From Chondrosia reniformis (lineage: Eukaryota; Porifera; Demospongiae; Chondrillida; Chondrillidae): a DNA stretch of 64,000 bases. A model generated the notes under the pieces. That model was not told the DNA's origin. It did not search any database and saw only the letters and a program-made list of their open reading frames with translations. Numbering within the stretch: position 1 is the stretch's first letter; every line of letters starts with the position of its first letter. Shown here piece by piece: positions 11,501-24,041 of the stretch. The stretch covers positions 4,402,001 through 4,466,000 of the forward strand of contig OX359191.1 in the NCBI GenBank assembly GCA_947172415.1, in the 5' to 3' direction. The translations under genes and the position numbers were made by a program.

Positions 11501-14500
11501 AACTAGTACATACCACTAGTACATACAACTAGTAAATGCAACAATTAGAAACAGCTAGTACATACAACTAGTTTATATAACTACATACAAATAGAACATA
11601 CAACTAGTTTATATAACTACATACAAATAGAATATACAACTACAACAAAAAACTAATAAATACAGATTTTTACTACTACATACAACTAGTACATACAACT
11701 AGTACATATAACCAGTGAATACACTTATAATTAATTCATATAACTAGTACATACAACTAGACTAGAAACTAGTACATACAACTAGTACCTACAACTAGTA
11801 CACACAACTAGTTCATATAACTAGTACATTCATCTAGTACATACAATTAGTACATTTAACTAGAACATTTAACTAGTTCATGCAATTAGTGCATGTAACC
11901 AGTACATACATATCTAACTAGTACATATAAACAGTACATGAAACTAGAACATACTACTAGTACATACAACTAGTACATATAACTAGTAACTACAACTAGT
12001 AACTACAACTAGTACATACAACAATTACACACAACTAGCACAATACAAATAGTTCATATAACTACATACAACTAGTACATACAATTAGTACATACAAACA
12101 TTACCCACAATTAGTAAATACAAATAGTACACATAACTAGTACATACAGCTAATATATAAAACTAGTATCTAGTATATAAAACAGGTAGATACAACTATT
12201 ACAAACAACTATTATATTCATGTAGTCACTAGTACACACAATTAGAATATACAACTAGTACATACAACTAGTATAAACAACTAGTATCTAGTACATACAA
12301 CTACTACATACAACTAGTACATACATCTAGTTACTAATACAAACAATTAGTACATACACCTGGTGCTTAAAACTAGTAACTACAACTAGTAAATATAACT
12401 AGTCCATTCAACAATAACACACATCTAGTGCATGCGAGTAGTACATATCACTATATACAACTAGTATATACAACTAGTACCTACAACTAGTACATTTAAC
12501 AAGTACATACAATAAGAACTTACAAGAAGTACATACAACTGGTACATACAACAAATTTATACAATTAGTAACTACAACTAGTAAATATAACTAGTACAAA
12601 CAACAATTACGCACAACTAGTACATACAAGTAGTACATATAACTACAACTAGTACATAAAACAAGTAAATAATGACTGTTAATAAAACATACAACTTGTA
12701 CGTACAACTAGTATATACAACTAGTTATTATACATACAATATAGACAATATGGTACATACAACTAGTTCATACAAATAGTAAAAGCAACTAGTAAATATA
12801 ACTAGTTCATACAACTAGTACATACAACTAGTACATACAACTAGTGCATACAACTAGCACATAAAACTAGTACATACAACTAATTACTAGTACATACAAA
12901 TAGTACATACAACTAGTACATACAGCTACTGCATACAACTAGTACATACAACTAGTACATACAACTAGCACATATAAATTGTACATACAACTAGTTTCTA
13001 GTACATCCAACTAGTGCATACAACTAGAATATACAACTAGCACATACAACTAGGACATAGAACTAGTACACACAAATAGTACATACAACTATTACATACA
13101 ACAAATTAGTAGTACATACAACTTGTACATACAACTAGTACATACAACTAATAGCCACAACTAGTAAATATAACTAGTATACAACAATTACACACAAGTA
13201 GTACATACAAGTTGTATATAAACCAAGAGACAACTAGTACATACAACTAGTACCTACAACTAGTACATACATATAGTAACTAATACATACAACCAGTACA
13301 TACAACTAGTACATACAACTAGTCCATTCAACTAGTATACATAACTAGTACATACAATTACTTACTAGTACATACAACTAGTAGATAAAACTAGTACATA
13401 CAACTAGTGATATACAACTTGCACATAGAAATAGAATACACAACAAGTACAAACAACTAGTGTATACAACTAGTTACTAGTACATACAACTAGTACATAC
13501 AAATAGTAAATACAACTACTACATATAACTAGTGCATACAACAATTACACACAACTAGTACTACAACTAGTACTACAACTAGAAGATAGAACTAGCACAT
13601 ATTACCAGTTCATATAACTTGCACAAACAACTAGTGCACACAAATAGTACACATAACTAATTCTAGTACCTACAACTAGTACATACAACTGGTACATACA
13701 ACTAGTAATTACAAATAGTAAATATAACAAGTACATACAAAAATTACACACAACTACTACATACAACTAGTACATATAACTAATTACAACTATTACTTAC
13801 AACTAGAACATACAACTAGTACATATAACTAGTACATACAACTACTCACTAGTACATACAACTACTGCATACAACTAGTAAATACAACTAGTACATACAA
13901 AAACTAGTACATACAACCAGCACTAGAACTAATACATAAAACTAGTATATATAGCCAGTACACATAACTAGTACTTACAACTAGAACATATAACTAGTAC
14001 ATACAACTAGTACATATAACCAGCACATACACATTAAACTAGTACATACAACTAGTACATGCAACTAGCATATATAACAAATACATACAACTAGTACCTA
14101 TAACTAGTACATAACTATTCCATACAATTAGTAAATACAACTGGAACATACAACTAGCACATAACTAGTACCTACAATTAGTACATACGGTTAGAACATG
14201 CAACTACTACTGACAATTGAGTACATACAACTAGAACCTCCAACTAATAAATATAACTAGTCCTAGTACATATAACTAGACCATACAAGTAATAATGAGT
14301 ATTTCTACTGGTACTTACTACTAATAACGAGTACTTACAACTAGTACATACAACTAGAGTACATACAACTACTACATCCAAATGTTACAAACAACTGGTA
14401 CATATAACCAGTACATACTCATATAACTAGATCATATAACTAGTACATACAACTAGTACATACAACTAGAAACTAGTACATGCAATTAGTACATACAACT

Positions 14501-15420
14501 AGTACATACAAATAATACATTCAATTAATACATACAACAATTTCATAAAACTAGCACATACAACTAGTACATACAACTAGTATCTAGTTCTTATAACTAG
14601 TATAAATAACTAGTACATACAACTAGTACCTACAACTGGTACATAACTATTACAGGGAATTAGTACATATAACTAGTATATACAACTTGTACATATAACC
14701 AGAACATATAGATATAACTAGTACAAATAACTCTTACATACAACTAAACTACATACAGCTAGTACATAAAACCAATAACTAGTACATACAACTAGTATAT
14801 ACAACGCAAACATATAACCAGTACATACACGTATACCTAATACATATAAATGGTACATTAAACTGGAACATACTATTAGTACATATAACAAGTACATAAA
14901 ATTAGTACATACAATTAGTACTTACAACTAGTACATACTATTAGCACATATCACTGGAACTTTCAACTAGCACATAACTAGTACATACAATTAGTATATA
15001 AAATTATAATATGCAACAACTACTTACAATTGAGTGCATATAACTAGAACCTCCAACTAGTAAATATAACTAGTCCTAGTACAAACAATTAGAACATACA
15101 ACTAGTAACGAGTACTTATACCTAGTACATACAACTAGTAACTACAACTAGTAAATATCACTAGTACATACAACAATTACACACAACTTTTACATACAAT
15201 TAATACAAATAACTACATACAACTAGCACACACAAACTGGTACCACAACTAGTATATACAACTAGCACATAGAACGATTCCATTACACTAGAACATACAA
15301 CTAGTACATACAACGAGTACATACAACTAGTACATGCGACTAGTACATAAAACTAGTACATACAACTAGTACATTCAAGTATTACTTACAACTAGTATAT
15401 ACAACTAGTACATTAAACTA
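8556..15420 (+). repeat. Long 13-bp satellite block, CTAGTACATACAA orientation
   Basis: About 6.9 kb of the degenerate 13-base unit with no inserted element recognised. It contains block-scale copies of neighbouring array (9060-9200 of 5240-5384; 11560-12540 of 2460-3470). Part of it (about 9050-9600) is repeated in inverted orientation at about 15700-16420. No gene is seen. Confidence 0.95.
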
Positions 15421-17674
15421 GCGTATTTGTTGTTTGTCCTAGTTATATTGTCTAGTTGTAGTTAGTGGCTGCATGTATTAGTTGTATGTACTAGTTGTAT
15501 GTACTAGTTGTAAGTTCTAGTTGTATGTACTTCTAATATGTACTAGTTGTATGTGCTAGTTGTATGTCCTACTTATATGTGCTAGATATTTGTGTATATA
15601 CTATGTATATGTACTAGTTCTGTGTATTAGTTGTGTGCACTATTTGTATGTACTAGTTGTATGTACTACTTGTATGTACTAATTTCTACTCTAGTTGTAT
15701 GTACTAGTTATATGCACTAGTTATATGTGTATGCACTGGTAGTATGTACTATTTGTATGTTCTAGTTATATGTCCTGGTTGTAGTACTAGTTTTATTAAC
15801 TGGTTGTATGTACTAGTTGTACTAGTTGAATGTACTAGTTGTATGTCCTAGTTGTATATAATAGTTGTATTTACTCGTTGTATGTACTACTTGTATGTAC
15901 TAGTTTCTAGCCTAGTTGTATGTATTAGTTATATGTACTAGTTATATGTGTAAGCACGGGTTATATATACTAGTTGTATGTTCTAGTTATATGTCCTGGT
16001 TGTAGAACTAGTTGTATTAACTGGTTGTATGTACTAGTTGTACTAGTTGAATGTACTAGTTGTATGTACTAGTTGTAAGTAGTGGTTAATAGTTGTATGT
16101 TCAAGTTGTATGTACTCAATTGTAAGTAGTAGTTGCATGTTCAAATTGTATGTACTAATTGTATGTACTAGTTTTGTGCTAGTTGTATGGTCCAGTTGTA
16201 TGTACTAATTGTATGTACTAGTTGTTGGTACTAATTGTATGTTCTAATTTCTTGTTAGATGTGCTAGTTGAATGTACTAGTTGTATGTATTAGTGGTATG
16301 TTCTAGTTTTATGTACTATTAATATGTACTAGTTATATGTGTAGGTATTGGTTATTTGTACTAGTTTGTATGTACTAGTTATATGTACTGGTTGTATATA
16401 TTAGATATACGTACTGGTTAAATGTACTAGTTCCATGTACTAGTTATAGTACTGGTTGTATGTACTAGTACTATGTAGGAGTTGTATGTACTAGTTGTAT
16501 GTACTAGTTATATGTACTAGTTGTATTTACTAGTTGTATTTAGGAGTTGTATGTACCAGTTCTATGTACTAGTTGCATATACTAGTTGTGTGTACTAGTA
16601 AGTAGTTGTATGTACTAGTTATATGTACTAGATGTGTGTAGTAGTTGTATGTACTAGTTGTATGTAGTTATATGTACTAGTTGTATGTAGTTATATGTAC
16701 TAGTTTTATGTAGCAGTTTTGTGTAATTATTGTATGTACCAGTTATATTTACTAGTTGTAGTTACTAGTTTTATGTTCTATTTGTATATACTAATTAAAC
16801 GGACTAGTGACTAGTTGTGTACTAATTGTATGTACTAGTTCTATGTGCAAGTTATATGTACTAGTTGTATATACTGGATGTATGTCCTAGTTGTATGTAC
16901 TAGTTGTATATAGTTATATGTACTACTTTTATTTAATAGTTTTGTGTAATTGTTTTATGTACTAGTTATATTTACTAGTTGTAGTTACTTGTTGTATGTA
17001 CTAGTTATAAGAACTCGTTACTAGTTGTATGTTCAAGTTGTTTATACTAGGACTAGTTATATTTAATAGTTAGAAGTTTTAGTTGTATCTACACAATTGT
17101 AGGTAGTAGTTGCATGGTCTAATTGTATATACTAATTGTGTGTACTAGTTATGATCCAGTTGTATCTTCCAGTTGTATGTACCGATTGTATGTCCTAGTT
17201 GTAGGTACTAATTGTATGTACTAATTTTATGTACTTGTTAAATGTACTAGTTGTAAGTTGTCGTTACTAGTTGTATGTTCAAGTGGTATATAGTAGGACT
17301 AGTTATATATACTACTTGTATGTTCTAGTTGTATGTACTAAAAGTATGTTCTAGTTTTATATACTATTTATGGGTACTAGTTATATATGTAAGAACTGGT
17401 CATATGTACTAATTGTATGTACTAGTTCTATGTACTAGTTGTAGTACTTGTTGTATGTACTAGTTGTATTTACTACTTGTATGTAGTAGTTGTATGTACT
17501 AGTTGTGTGTATTAATTGTATGTAGTTATATGTCCTAGTTGTAGTCCTAGTTGTATATACTAGTTGTATGTCCTGGTTGTACTAGTTGAATGTACTAGTT
17601 GTATGTACTAGTTGTAAGTAGTCCTTACTAGTTGTATGTTAAACCTGAATGTAGTAGGACTAGTTATTTGGGGG
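15421..17674 (-). repeat. 13-bp satellite block after strand switch, TTGTATGTACTAG orientation
   Basis: The repeat polarity flips at about 15418-15440. About 16040-16420 is the inverted copy of about 9050-9470, sharing many rare variants (for example tttcttgttagatgtgctag against its complement). All satellite to the right of this point keeps this orientation. No gene is seen. Confidence 0.93.
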
Positions 17675-17702
17675 CTGCCATAGGCAGCCTCCTCTATTGT
17701 TT
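17675..17702 (+). other. Left boundary of the 19.4-kb insertion; GC-rich hairpin, possible HLE 5' end
   Basis: The satellite stops at ...gactagttat and is replaced by TTGGGGGCTGCC. GGCTGCC and GGCAGCC form a 7-bp stem around ATA. The inverse of GGGGCTGCC occurs as GGCAGCCCC inside the 3' hairpin at 37080-37090. Such offset inverted repeats are a feature of Helentron-type HLEs. The link is inferred. Confidence 0.5.
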
Positions 17703-17734
17703 TCATAACGCGATTTATGTATGGCTTTATGTTA

Positions 17735-17775
17735 CGGATATATATATATATATATATATGAATATATATATAATA
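17735..17775. repeat. (TA)n microsatellite
   Basis: Two runs of alternating T and A, separated by a short TGAA interruption, sit in AT-rich sequence. Confidence 0.9.
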
Positions 17776-18239
17776 CGAATTAATACGCAACTATTATAAT
17801 ATTTATTTTATACGTCGTTATATGTATAATACGAGTTCATACGAAACTATTGTAACACCTAATTTATACGTCAATACATCGTTTTTGCAAATGGCGGCCG
17901 TTAGGAGGCTGAAGCTTTTCTGTCATGTTCAGGACACTTAAGCATCCAAAATCGTTTATATTACCATTAGATAGCCATATTGTAGCCCAATGAAGTTGCC
18001 AAGTTCTTTCAGTTAGAAGTGCAATGAAGAAAGACAAGTAAGTTTGGTCAATATCTATGAATCCTCTTTTGATTTAAGTAAATACTGTAATACTAGGCCT
18101 ATGTCAGTCTAGAAAGACGTTCTAATGTCTACCATCTGTGTAACCTCTGTCAGTGCTAAGTTGTTATTGTAATTCTACCTGTACAGCCCGTAGGAATGAT
18201 TTTGTTAACATTTTGAAGAAAGACTTTCTATGTGTGTCT
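17776..18239. other. Unassigned sequence inside the large insertion
   Basis: No frame, RNA gene or known element is recognised here. It includes a GC-richer patch (ATGGCGGCCGTTAGGAGGC, near 17890). Confidence 0.5.
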
Positions 18240-18885
18240 AAATTTGAACGAATGCAGCTTGGTAGAACTATTCCACGTATGTCTGAGAGTTGTACGAGTG
18301 TAGCTTAGCACAGGCGTTTTACCTCTGTTTACAGTTGTACGAGTATAGCTTAGCAGAGTCTGAAAAAGGCGTTCTAAGTGTGTCTAAAGTTGTATGAGTG
18401 TAGCTTAGCAGAGGCGTTCTACCTGTGTCGACAGTTGTACGAGTGTATCTTGACAGAGGCATTCTACGTATGTCTAAAGTTGCACTTAGCAGAGGCGTTC
18501 TACGTGTGTCTAGAGTTGTACACATGTAGCTTGACAGAGGCATTTTATAGTGTTTCTAAAGTTGTATGAGTGTAGCTTGACAGGGGCGTTCTACCTGTGT
18601 CTAGAGTTGTACGAGTGTAGCTTGACAGGGGCGTTCTTAGTGTATCTAAAATTGTATGAGTGTAGCTTGACAGGGGTGTTCTAAATGTATCTAAAGTTGT
18701 ATGAGTGTAGCTTGACAGGGGCGTTGTAAGTGTATCTGAAGTTGTATGAGTGTAGCTTGACAGGGGCGTTCTAAATGTATCTAAAGTAGTATGAGTGTAG
18801 CTTGACAGAATTGTTCTACATGTCTAAGATTGTACAAGTGTAGCTTAGCAGAGGCGTTCTAAGTGTACCTAAAGTAGTCCTTAAT
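18240..18885 (+). repeat. 46-bp tandem repeat array, about 14 units
   Basis: Units contain GTTGTAYGAGTGTAGCTT, then GACAGGGGCGTTCTA or AGCAGAGGCGTTCTA, then GTGTCTAAA. The spacing is 46 bases where undamaged. The two peptide frames of 60-75 codons here are by-products of the repeat. The same unit recurs at about 24280-24440, on the far side of the 3.2-kb transposon. Confidence 0.88.
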
Positions 18886-20190
18886 CATTTTGTGGTTCCG
18901 TTGTATGGCTTCATATATCGGATTTTGAGTATTTGAATATACAAATATACGTACATACGTACGTTGTATAACCATATTAGATTCTGTTGACGAAGTAGAA
19001 GCCTAAAAGTGTGCTAGCCGTGTATTTTCGTTTTGGTACCCCCTCGACATCTTTAATGGACTAACCCGCTTCTAAGTTTTTCCGATGAATCTGTATTCTG
19101 AAACAGTTTGTTAGGGTAAGATGTGGTGTTGTATGTCGTCTGGTGTTGTATGTCGTCTATTTGTGTAGCTTTCGGTCATTCATTACATTAAACAGTTTAA
19201 CTCCTTTTTCGGATGCGTTAATATTTGCGAGTCTTTTAAGCGACTCATAACAATGTTACATTTATAAACACTTCAATTTGTAAAAGAGATAAGCTTATCA
19301 CTAGCGTGAATGAATTATTAGAATGCCTAAAGCTACGTTCTAAATTATTTAACATTATAAGTCGGGGGTAGCTTGAAAGCTGTAAACCTTACAAGCTAAC
19401 ATTATTAGCAGTAACGTGTGGAATGGATGGATACACGTTTCTATGTGCGAGTCTTTTGAGCTACTCATTACAATGTTACGTTTACGTTTACTCAAGCTTA
19501 ACACTTTAATTCGAAAAAGAGCTTAGCTTATCGGTAGCGTGAATGAATTATTAAAGGCCTATGTCTACGTAGCTTAGCTCTTTAGCTTATCCCTAGCCTG
19601 TATGACAAAATGTATGACTGCATATGTTTCTATGTAGTATTCTTGCAGTGTTTAGTTGATGTAGACATTCTTTAAATCTATAATTATGGTTGGCAATAGC
19701 ATGGAAGCGTTTCTGTGTGCGAGACTTCACTAATTTGTTGGTAATGAGGATATGCATTAAAGATTATCTAACAAAGTCTTGGCATCCCTCTTTGCCTGCT
19801 GGTTAGTGTTGAACGTCAACTCATGTTAAATGAGACAAACAAATATACAATAAATAATAAATCGATATGGAGTTTATGTGGCGCACGAAATGAACCTTTG
19901 GCGTTACCTAATATCAATTTGGTGATAACCTTTGCCTTTACAGTAGACTGCAAAAATGAATGTTCAGGTACAAGCTATATGAATATCACGTAATTGTCAT
20001 TGTAGGACTATAAGTTTAAAATATTTTCTTAAACGTTAAATCTATAAGGTTGAATAACTGATCAGTAAGGTCAAAATCATATCCCCTTTCGATCTACACT
20101 TACGAAGAACTTCCGCTAAGTTGGTGTTCGCAAGCGTCTGAAATTTTATCGCACAGCTGGAATCTTGTCCAACAGCCGAAGTTCGCTATA
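18886..20190. other. Unassigned AT-rich sequence with a local duplication
   Basis: A segment at about 19229-19340 is repeated in diverged form at about 19447-19575 (shared gcgagtctttt, caatgttac and gcgtgaatgaattatta). The stretch 19729-19835 is homologous to about 22545-22655 within the 3.2-kb transposon. No gene is recognised. Confidence 0.55.
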
Positions 20191-20364
20191 ATGGCTGAAA
20201 TATGGCATTTGAAGCGAGCATTTGGCGGTAACAATATTATCGATATCGCTATAACAACCTACGCTACAACGATGAACGTCAAAAAGTGGCTTTTGCTTAT
20301 AACAGCATTTTTCAACGCTACAGCTATCTATGACTCCCTTCGTGAACGCCAAACATCATCTCTA
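20191..20364 (+). other. Exon-like open frame with strong splice donor
   Basis: An ATG opens a frame that reaches a near-consensus donor (CTA|GTGAGT at 20364/20365), giving 58 codons without a recognisable domain. The predicted peptide is mildly hydrophobic around WLLLITAFF. The antisense frame here is equally long, so coding is not proven. It could be a captured host gene fragment, since HLEs often carry such pieces. Confidence 0.25.
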
Positions 20365-20495
20365 GTGAGTATATTGATTATCTTTTACTAAGTAATAACG
20401 CTTATATGTATAAGTAGTAGACCTCCTATATTATATACGCGCTTCTTATACATTAACTTATAATTATGTAAAGACGATTTGGCCTTTGATCGCAG

Positions 20496-20687
20496 TCTGT
20501 AAACAAACGGCAGTGTGCAATCCATATAAAGATTTATATTTACACTACTCCATGTCAAGAATCGGTGAACACAAATACGTAGAGTGCTACACTATAGAGG
20601 GAGGGAAACACATTATCAAATCAAGTTATAGGAGGCAGCCCCGTACTCGAGCTACTTGCTCATATTTCAGTATTAAGGCATCAAAGG
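20496..20687 (+). other. Exon-like open frame bounded by splice signals
   Basis: The stretch lies between an acceptor-like TTGATCGCAG (ending 20495) and a donor-like AAG|GTACGT near 20687. The frame reading CKQTAVCNPYKDLYLHYS stays open throughout. It does not join in phase to the frame at 20191-20364 with the strongest donor. Part of the exon (20637-20665) resembles the HLE 3' hairpin, so some of it may be transposon sequence. No domain is recognised. Confidence 0.25.
20637..20665 (+). other. Second, degenerate HLE-like 3' terminus
   Basis: GGCAGCCCC is followed by ACTCGAGCTACTTG. The HLE 3' end at 37080-37112 has GGCAGCCCC and ACTCGAACTACTTG. The agreement is 9 of 9 and 13 of 14. The partner arm is reduced to CAAGT, so the hairpin would be weak. 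Confidence 0.45.
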
Positions 20688-21771
20688 TACGTTTCACCGG
20701 TTCCAATTCGTCGTTTGAAGTCCGTAAGTCTTTAAAACCTTGTACGCAGGCTTTACTTTGGTTTTCATCAGTTCAGTTTTTATCAGTGCCATTTTCATCC
20801 GCATGTGGGACATGTCCGCATTTCCGGAAAATCAAGTAGAAGAATATTTAACTAACACTTTTTTAATTGTCTTTTATTTTAATGTAGAATTATTTTATAT
20901 TTAAACGAATTGTATAGAATTGAAGCGCTATGCACGCTTAATACGTTAGTAAAATCAGCGCTTGGATTGCAAGCTTAACGGCTGAGATATTCGGCCGTAA
21001 GTGATAGTTACTTAATTTCCGAAAATGCCGTATTAGACATTGGAAATTACAAAAATAGAATAAATAGTGACACCATTCAATGCGCAATAATAATATCTAA
21101 CGATTGTGTGTATACTCCTTTTAAATTCCTTTTAGTTTTCGAGTAATAAGTGAAAAAGTATTTTCTTACCTTTCTCTCAGGTCTTCAACACTTCAGATCT
21201 CAGCGAAACAAGAGAATATTGCAGGAGTACACATGGAACTCTTAGGCTGTTACCTTTTGAAGAGAATGAAATCAAAAAATCCTTAAATAAAGAATCCTCC
21301 ATTGTCTAATAGTCATTTTCTTGTAAATTTCGTCTCTTTCGTTCGAGTGGAGACATTATCACGTGATAGTCAGCCTAATATTGAAAACAAAATTTTGACG
21401 TCATTCAATCATCATATATGACGTAGCATCGTTAATGCTTAACTTGCACCTAAAATATTCGTAAATATTATTGCATAACAAAACGTGTCATTCTTTCCGA
21501 AGTGTTTTTCACGTAAGGCTTCTCTTCAAGCATTAAGTTTCTTTCATCAGATCGTTTTTGTCTTAAGAGGTAAGTGGAATCAGTTAGAGTAATAATATCA
21601 TCAATATGCTACTTCTGTATGCAACCTTTACGTGTACTAGTCTACGTGATTCACGGGAAGAATCAATGGCAATCATCGTGGTTTTTATTTCTTACTTGCT
21701 TTGATATAGGCTTACATTGTTAGCCCTCTATCACGCTCACAGTTTTAGCTAATATTTCCTTTTATCCACAG

Positions 21772-22253
21772 GGTTTTTAGATGCCATTTGTCAACAATTT
21801 GGGAAGATCTTTCAACTGTGGCTTTTGCCGCACTTTGGTGTATGAATGTATGCCTAAAAGGCGTGCCGAGACATCCGAGAAGAGTAAAAAGAAGACTAAG
21901 AAGGTTGAGTATAACACTAGAGAGTGTTTCCAAAGCTTATTTGTGGGACCACAATTTGTGATTGGCCCTAATTATTTTGAAGTATCTCTTGAATCATCAG
22001 TGTGTAAAGCTATCGCCAAATTGCTTGGCTCTTCCACTGATTTGAATGTATTTGATCAATTGCGGTGTATGTATAAGCAAGGAGATAGGCATATGTTGCC
22101 TTCTCAGAAGGAAAGGTATCATTCACTAGCCCGTTACTTTAGGAAAAAGATCTCAGCTAAGAAACGTAGTTTAGATCTCCAAATAGCCCAAGTATCTCCC
22201 AATAATGCCATGTACAGTGAGTATGCTAAGGACATAAAGCTTTGCTTGAAATT
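21772..22253 (+). CDS. Exon of an unrecognised transposon-encoded protein
   Basis: An exon-like open frame starts after the acceptor TTTATCCACAG (ending about 21771). It contains an ATG at 21781 and runs to a donor-like TTG|GTATGT at 22253/22254; read through, it would stop at 22272 (163 codons). Upstream, AAGAGGTAAGT (about 21567) could be the donor of the preceding intron, and this donor is conserved in the two short copies. The peptide starts with a Cys pair (CGFCRTLVYEC), followed by a Lys/Arg-rich stretch (KRRAETSEKSKKKTKK) that could be a nuclear signal, then a region without repeats. No transposase motif is recognised. It may be the N-terminal part of the family's transposase or an accessory DNA-binding protein; this is inference from position only. 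Confidence 0.45.
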
Positions 22254-22269
22254 GGTATGTAATTTTCAT

Positions 22270-22398
22270 TAGAGAGTCGTTGTGTGGCTCTATTATAAGA
22301 GTCGTTGTGTGGCTCTATTATAAGAGTCATTGTGTGGCTCTATTATAAGAGTCGTTGTGTGGCTCTATAAGAGTCGTTGTGTGGCTCTATTACAATTT
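22270..22398 (+). repeat. 25-bp tandem repeat, about five units
   Basis: The unit reads AGAGTCGTTGTGTGGCTC then TATTATA, directly after the exon and in its putative intron. One unit is shortened. A small frame through it is spurious. Confidence 0.9.
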
Positions 22399-22659
22399 CT
22401 AATAAAGGCTTTTTTCAAAGCCATCACTTCTCAGAAGATTGGCCATGCATATGATAATGAGTCTATCTGTTCAGATCAACATTCTACCCAGCCATGCATA
22501 TTCCACTTCATTGTTATGCTGAAATGTATGTCAGTCATTAGTACATACTTCACTAATTTACTGGTAATGAGGATGCATGAAAGACTTAACAAAGTCTAGG
22601 TATCCCTCTTTGCTGGTTGGTTAGTGTTCAATGTACATAACATCAAGTCATTTTAAATT

Positions 22660-23045
22660 TCCCAACACAATACATACAGTTAAAGGATTTGTCCATATGG
22701 CTTCATTTCTAGGAAAACCACCAAATATCCTTGAATGGACAATTTCTTTGGTGCTGGTCCCAATAGTGAACCACATATGGAACAGCATAGATGAACAGAC
22801 AAATACAGCTAAAGTTCCTTACATGTGCAAGATCATTTTAGCAAAAGTTTAGGTGACACAACACAATGCATACAATTAAAGGACTTATACCTCAAAAGTA
22901 TGGCTTCCCAAAGTGCTGAAGATTTGTCCATATGGCTTCATTTCTAGGAACACCACCAAATGTCCCTGAATGGACAATTTCTTTGGTGCTGGTCCCAATA
23001 GTGAACCACATATGGAACAGCATAGATGAACAGACAAACACAATT
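22660..23045 (+). repeat. About 190-bp tandem duplication
   Basis: The stretch with GGATTTGTCCATATGGCTTC and CAATAGTGAACCACATATGG occurs twice (about 22665-22810 and 22858-23045). The first copy opens a 73-codon frame, but the second copy breaks it, so coding is unlikely. Confidence 0.85.
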
Positions 23046-23159
23046 AAATGATACTAATTTACACGCAAGACAATAACAATAAAGTGAAAACAAGGTAACA
23101 ATGCGTTGATAATAAGGTCATATCTTCACCTTGAGTCACCACATGTCAAAAGATTTCAA

Positions 23160-23640
23160 CAATCTAAACAAACTAAAATGAAACGCTACATTACACAAAT
23201 CATCTGAAGAGTCTATATTAAAACACTACGTTACACAAATCAACTAGAAAGTCTAAAATGATACATTACACAAAAATCTAAAATGATACATTACACAAAA
23301 GTCTAAAATGATACATTATCCAAAAGTCTAAAATGATACGTTACACAAGTCTGAAATACTACGTTACAACGTAGCATTTCAGACTTTCTAGATGATTTGT
23401 GTAACGTCAACTAGAAAGTCTAAAATGATGCGTTACACAAAAGTCTAAAATGATACATTACACAAAAGTCTAAAATGATACATTATCCAAAAGTCTAAAA
23501 TGATACGTTACACAAGTCAAAAATGATACGTTACACAAGTCTGAAATACTACGTTACAACGTAGCATTTCAGACTTTCGAGATGATTTGTGTCACGTCAA
23601 CTAGAAAGTCTAAAATGATACGTTACACAAATCATTTAAA
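23160..23640. repeat. 25-bp tandem repeats with embedded palindromes
   Basis: Units of AGTCTAAAATGATACGTTAC then ACAAA repeat. Two nearly identical sub-blocks each hold an inverted pair (CTACGTTACAACGTAG and flanks, about 23345-23390 and 23548-23595). Confidence 0.85.
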
Positions 23641-23679
23641 AAGTCTAAAAGGAAATGTTACGTTACATAAAACATCTAA

Positions 23680-23858
23680 CCTTCTCGTTCTTCTACTGAG
23701 GATTTTTGATTTCTAGTCCTTCGCCGACCCTCGCCGTACCTTCTCGTTCTTCCACTGGAGATTTTCGATTTCTAGTCCTTCGCCGACCCTCGCCGTACCT
23801 TCTCGTTCTTCCACTAAGGATTTTCGATTTCTAGTCCTTCGCCGACCCTCGCCGTACA
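23680..23858. repeat. 59-bp tandem repeat, three units
   Basis: Units start at 23680, 23739 and 23798 and contain CTTCTCGTTCTTC and TCGCCGACCCTCGCCGTAC. The block is GC-richer than its surroundings. The minus-strand 63-codon frame here is a by-product. Confidence 0.9.
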
Positions 23859-24041
23859 AGGGACTAATGAATCGATTACGTTTTCCACTCTGCTGCGTCA
23901 TCATGACAGTTAATTATAATATTATTAACTTCATTTGCGAGTCACATGACAATCACGCTACTTCCTGTAAAATGTTCAAATATTTCGCACCTAAAAGGGG
24001 CTTCAAAAAATCGGAACTATTACGGACATGTTCCACATGCG

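Larger units (their letters stand above)
20800..24041 (+). mobile_element. Longer member of the CGC...GCG DNA transposon family
   Basis: The 3242-bp element has ends that match well: the left reads CGCATGTGGGACATGTCCG, and the right, reverse-complemented, reads CGCATGTGGAACATGTCCG. Its first 850 bases align with 3590-4420, including gaattgaagcgctat and the AAGAGGTAAGTGG donor, and the last 120 bases resemble the right end of copy 1. The middle, absent from the short copies, holds an exon (21772-22253) and several tandem repeats. No full transposase was found, so it may itself be a deletion derivative. No clear target duplication is seen. Confidence 0.72.

Noticed and set aside
2262..17674. 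Tandem repeats as a CRISPR array
   Set aside because: Units are contiguous and degenerate without unique spacers, and no cas genes are present; the DNA is eukaryotic.
18319..18569. Overlapping frames on both strands in the 46-bp repeat
   Set aside because: They follow the repeat period on both strands, as expected from a tandem repeat rather than a gene.
22631..22852. 73-codon ATG frame (MYITSSHFKFPN...)
   Set aside because: The duplicated copy at 22858-23045 does not keep it open, and no splice signals or domains support it.
23713..23904. Minus-strand Arg/Glu-rich 63-codon frame
   Set aside because: It is the translation of the 59-bp tandem repeat.
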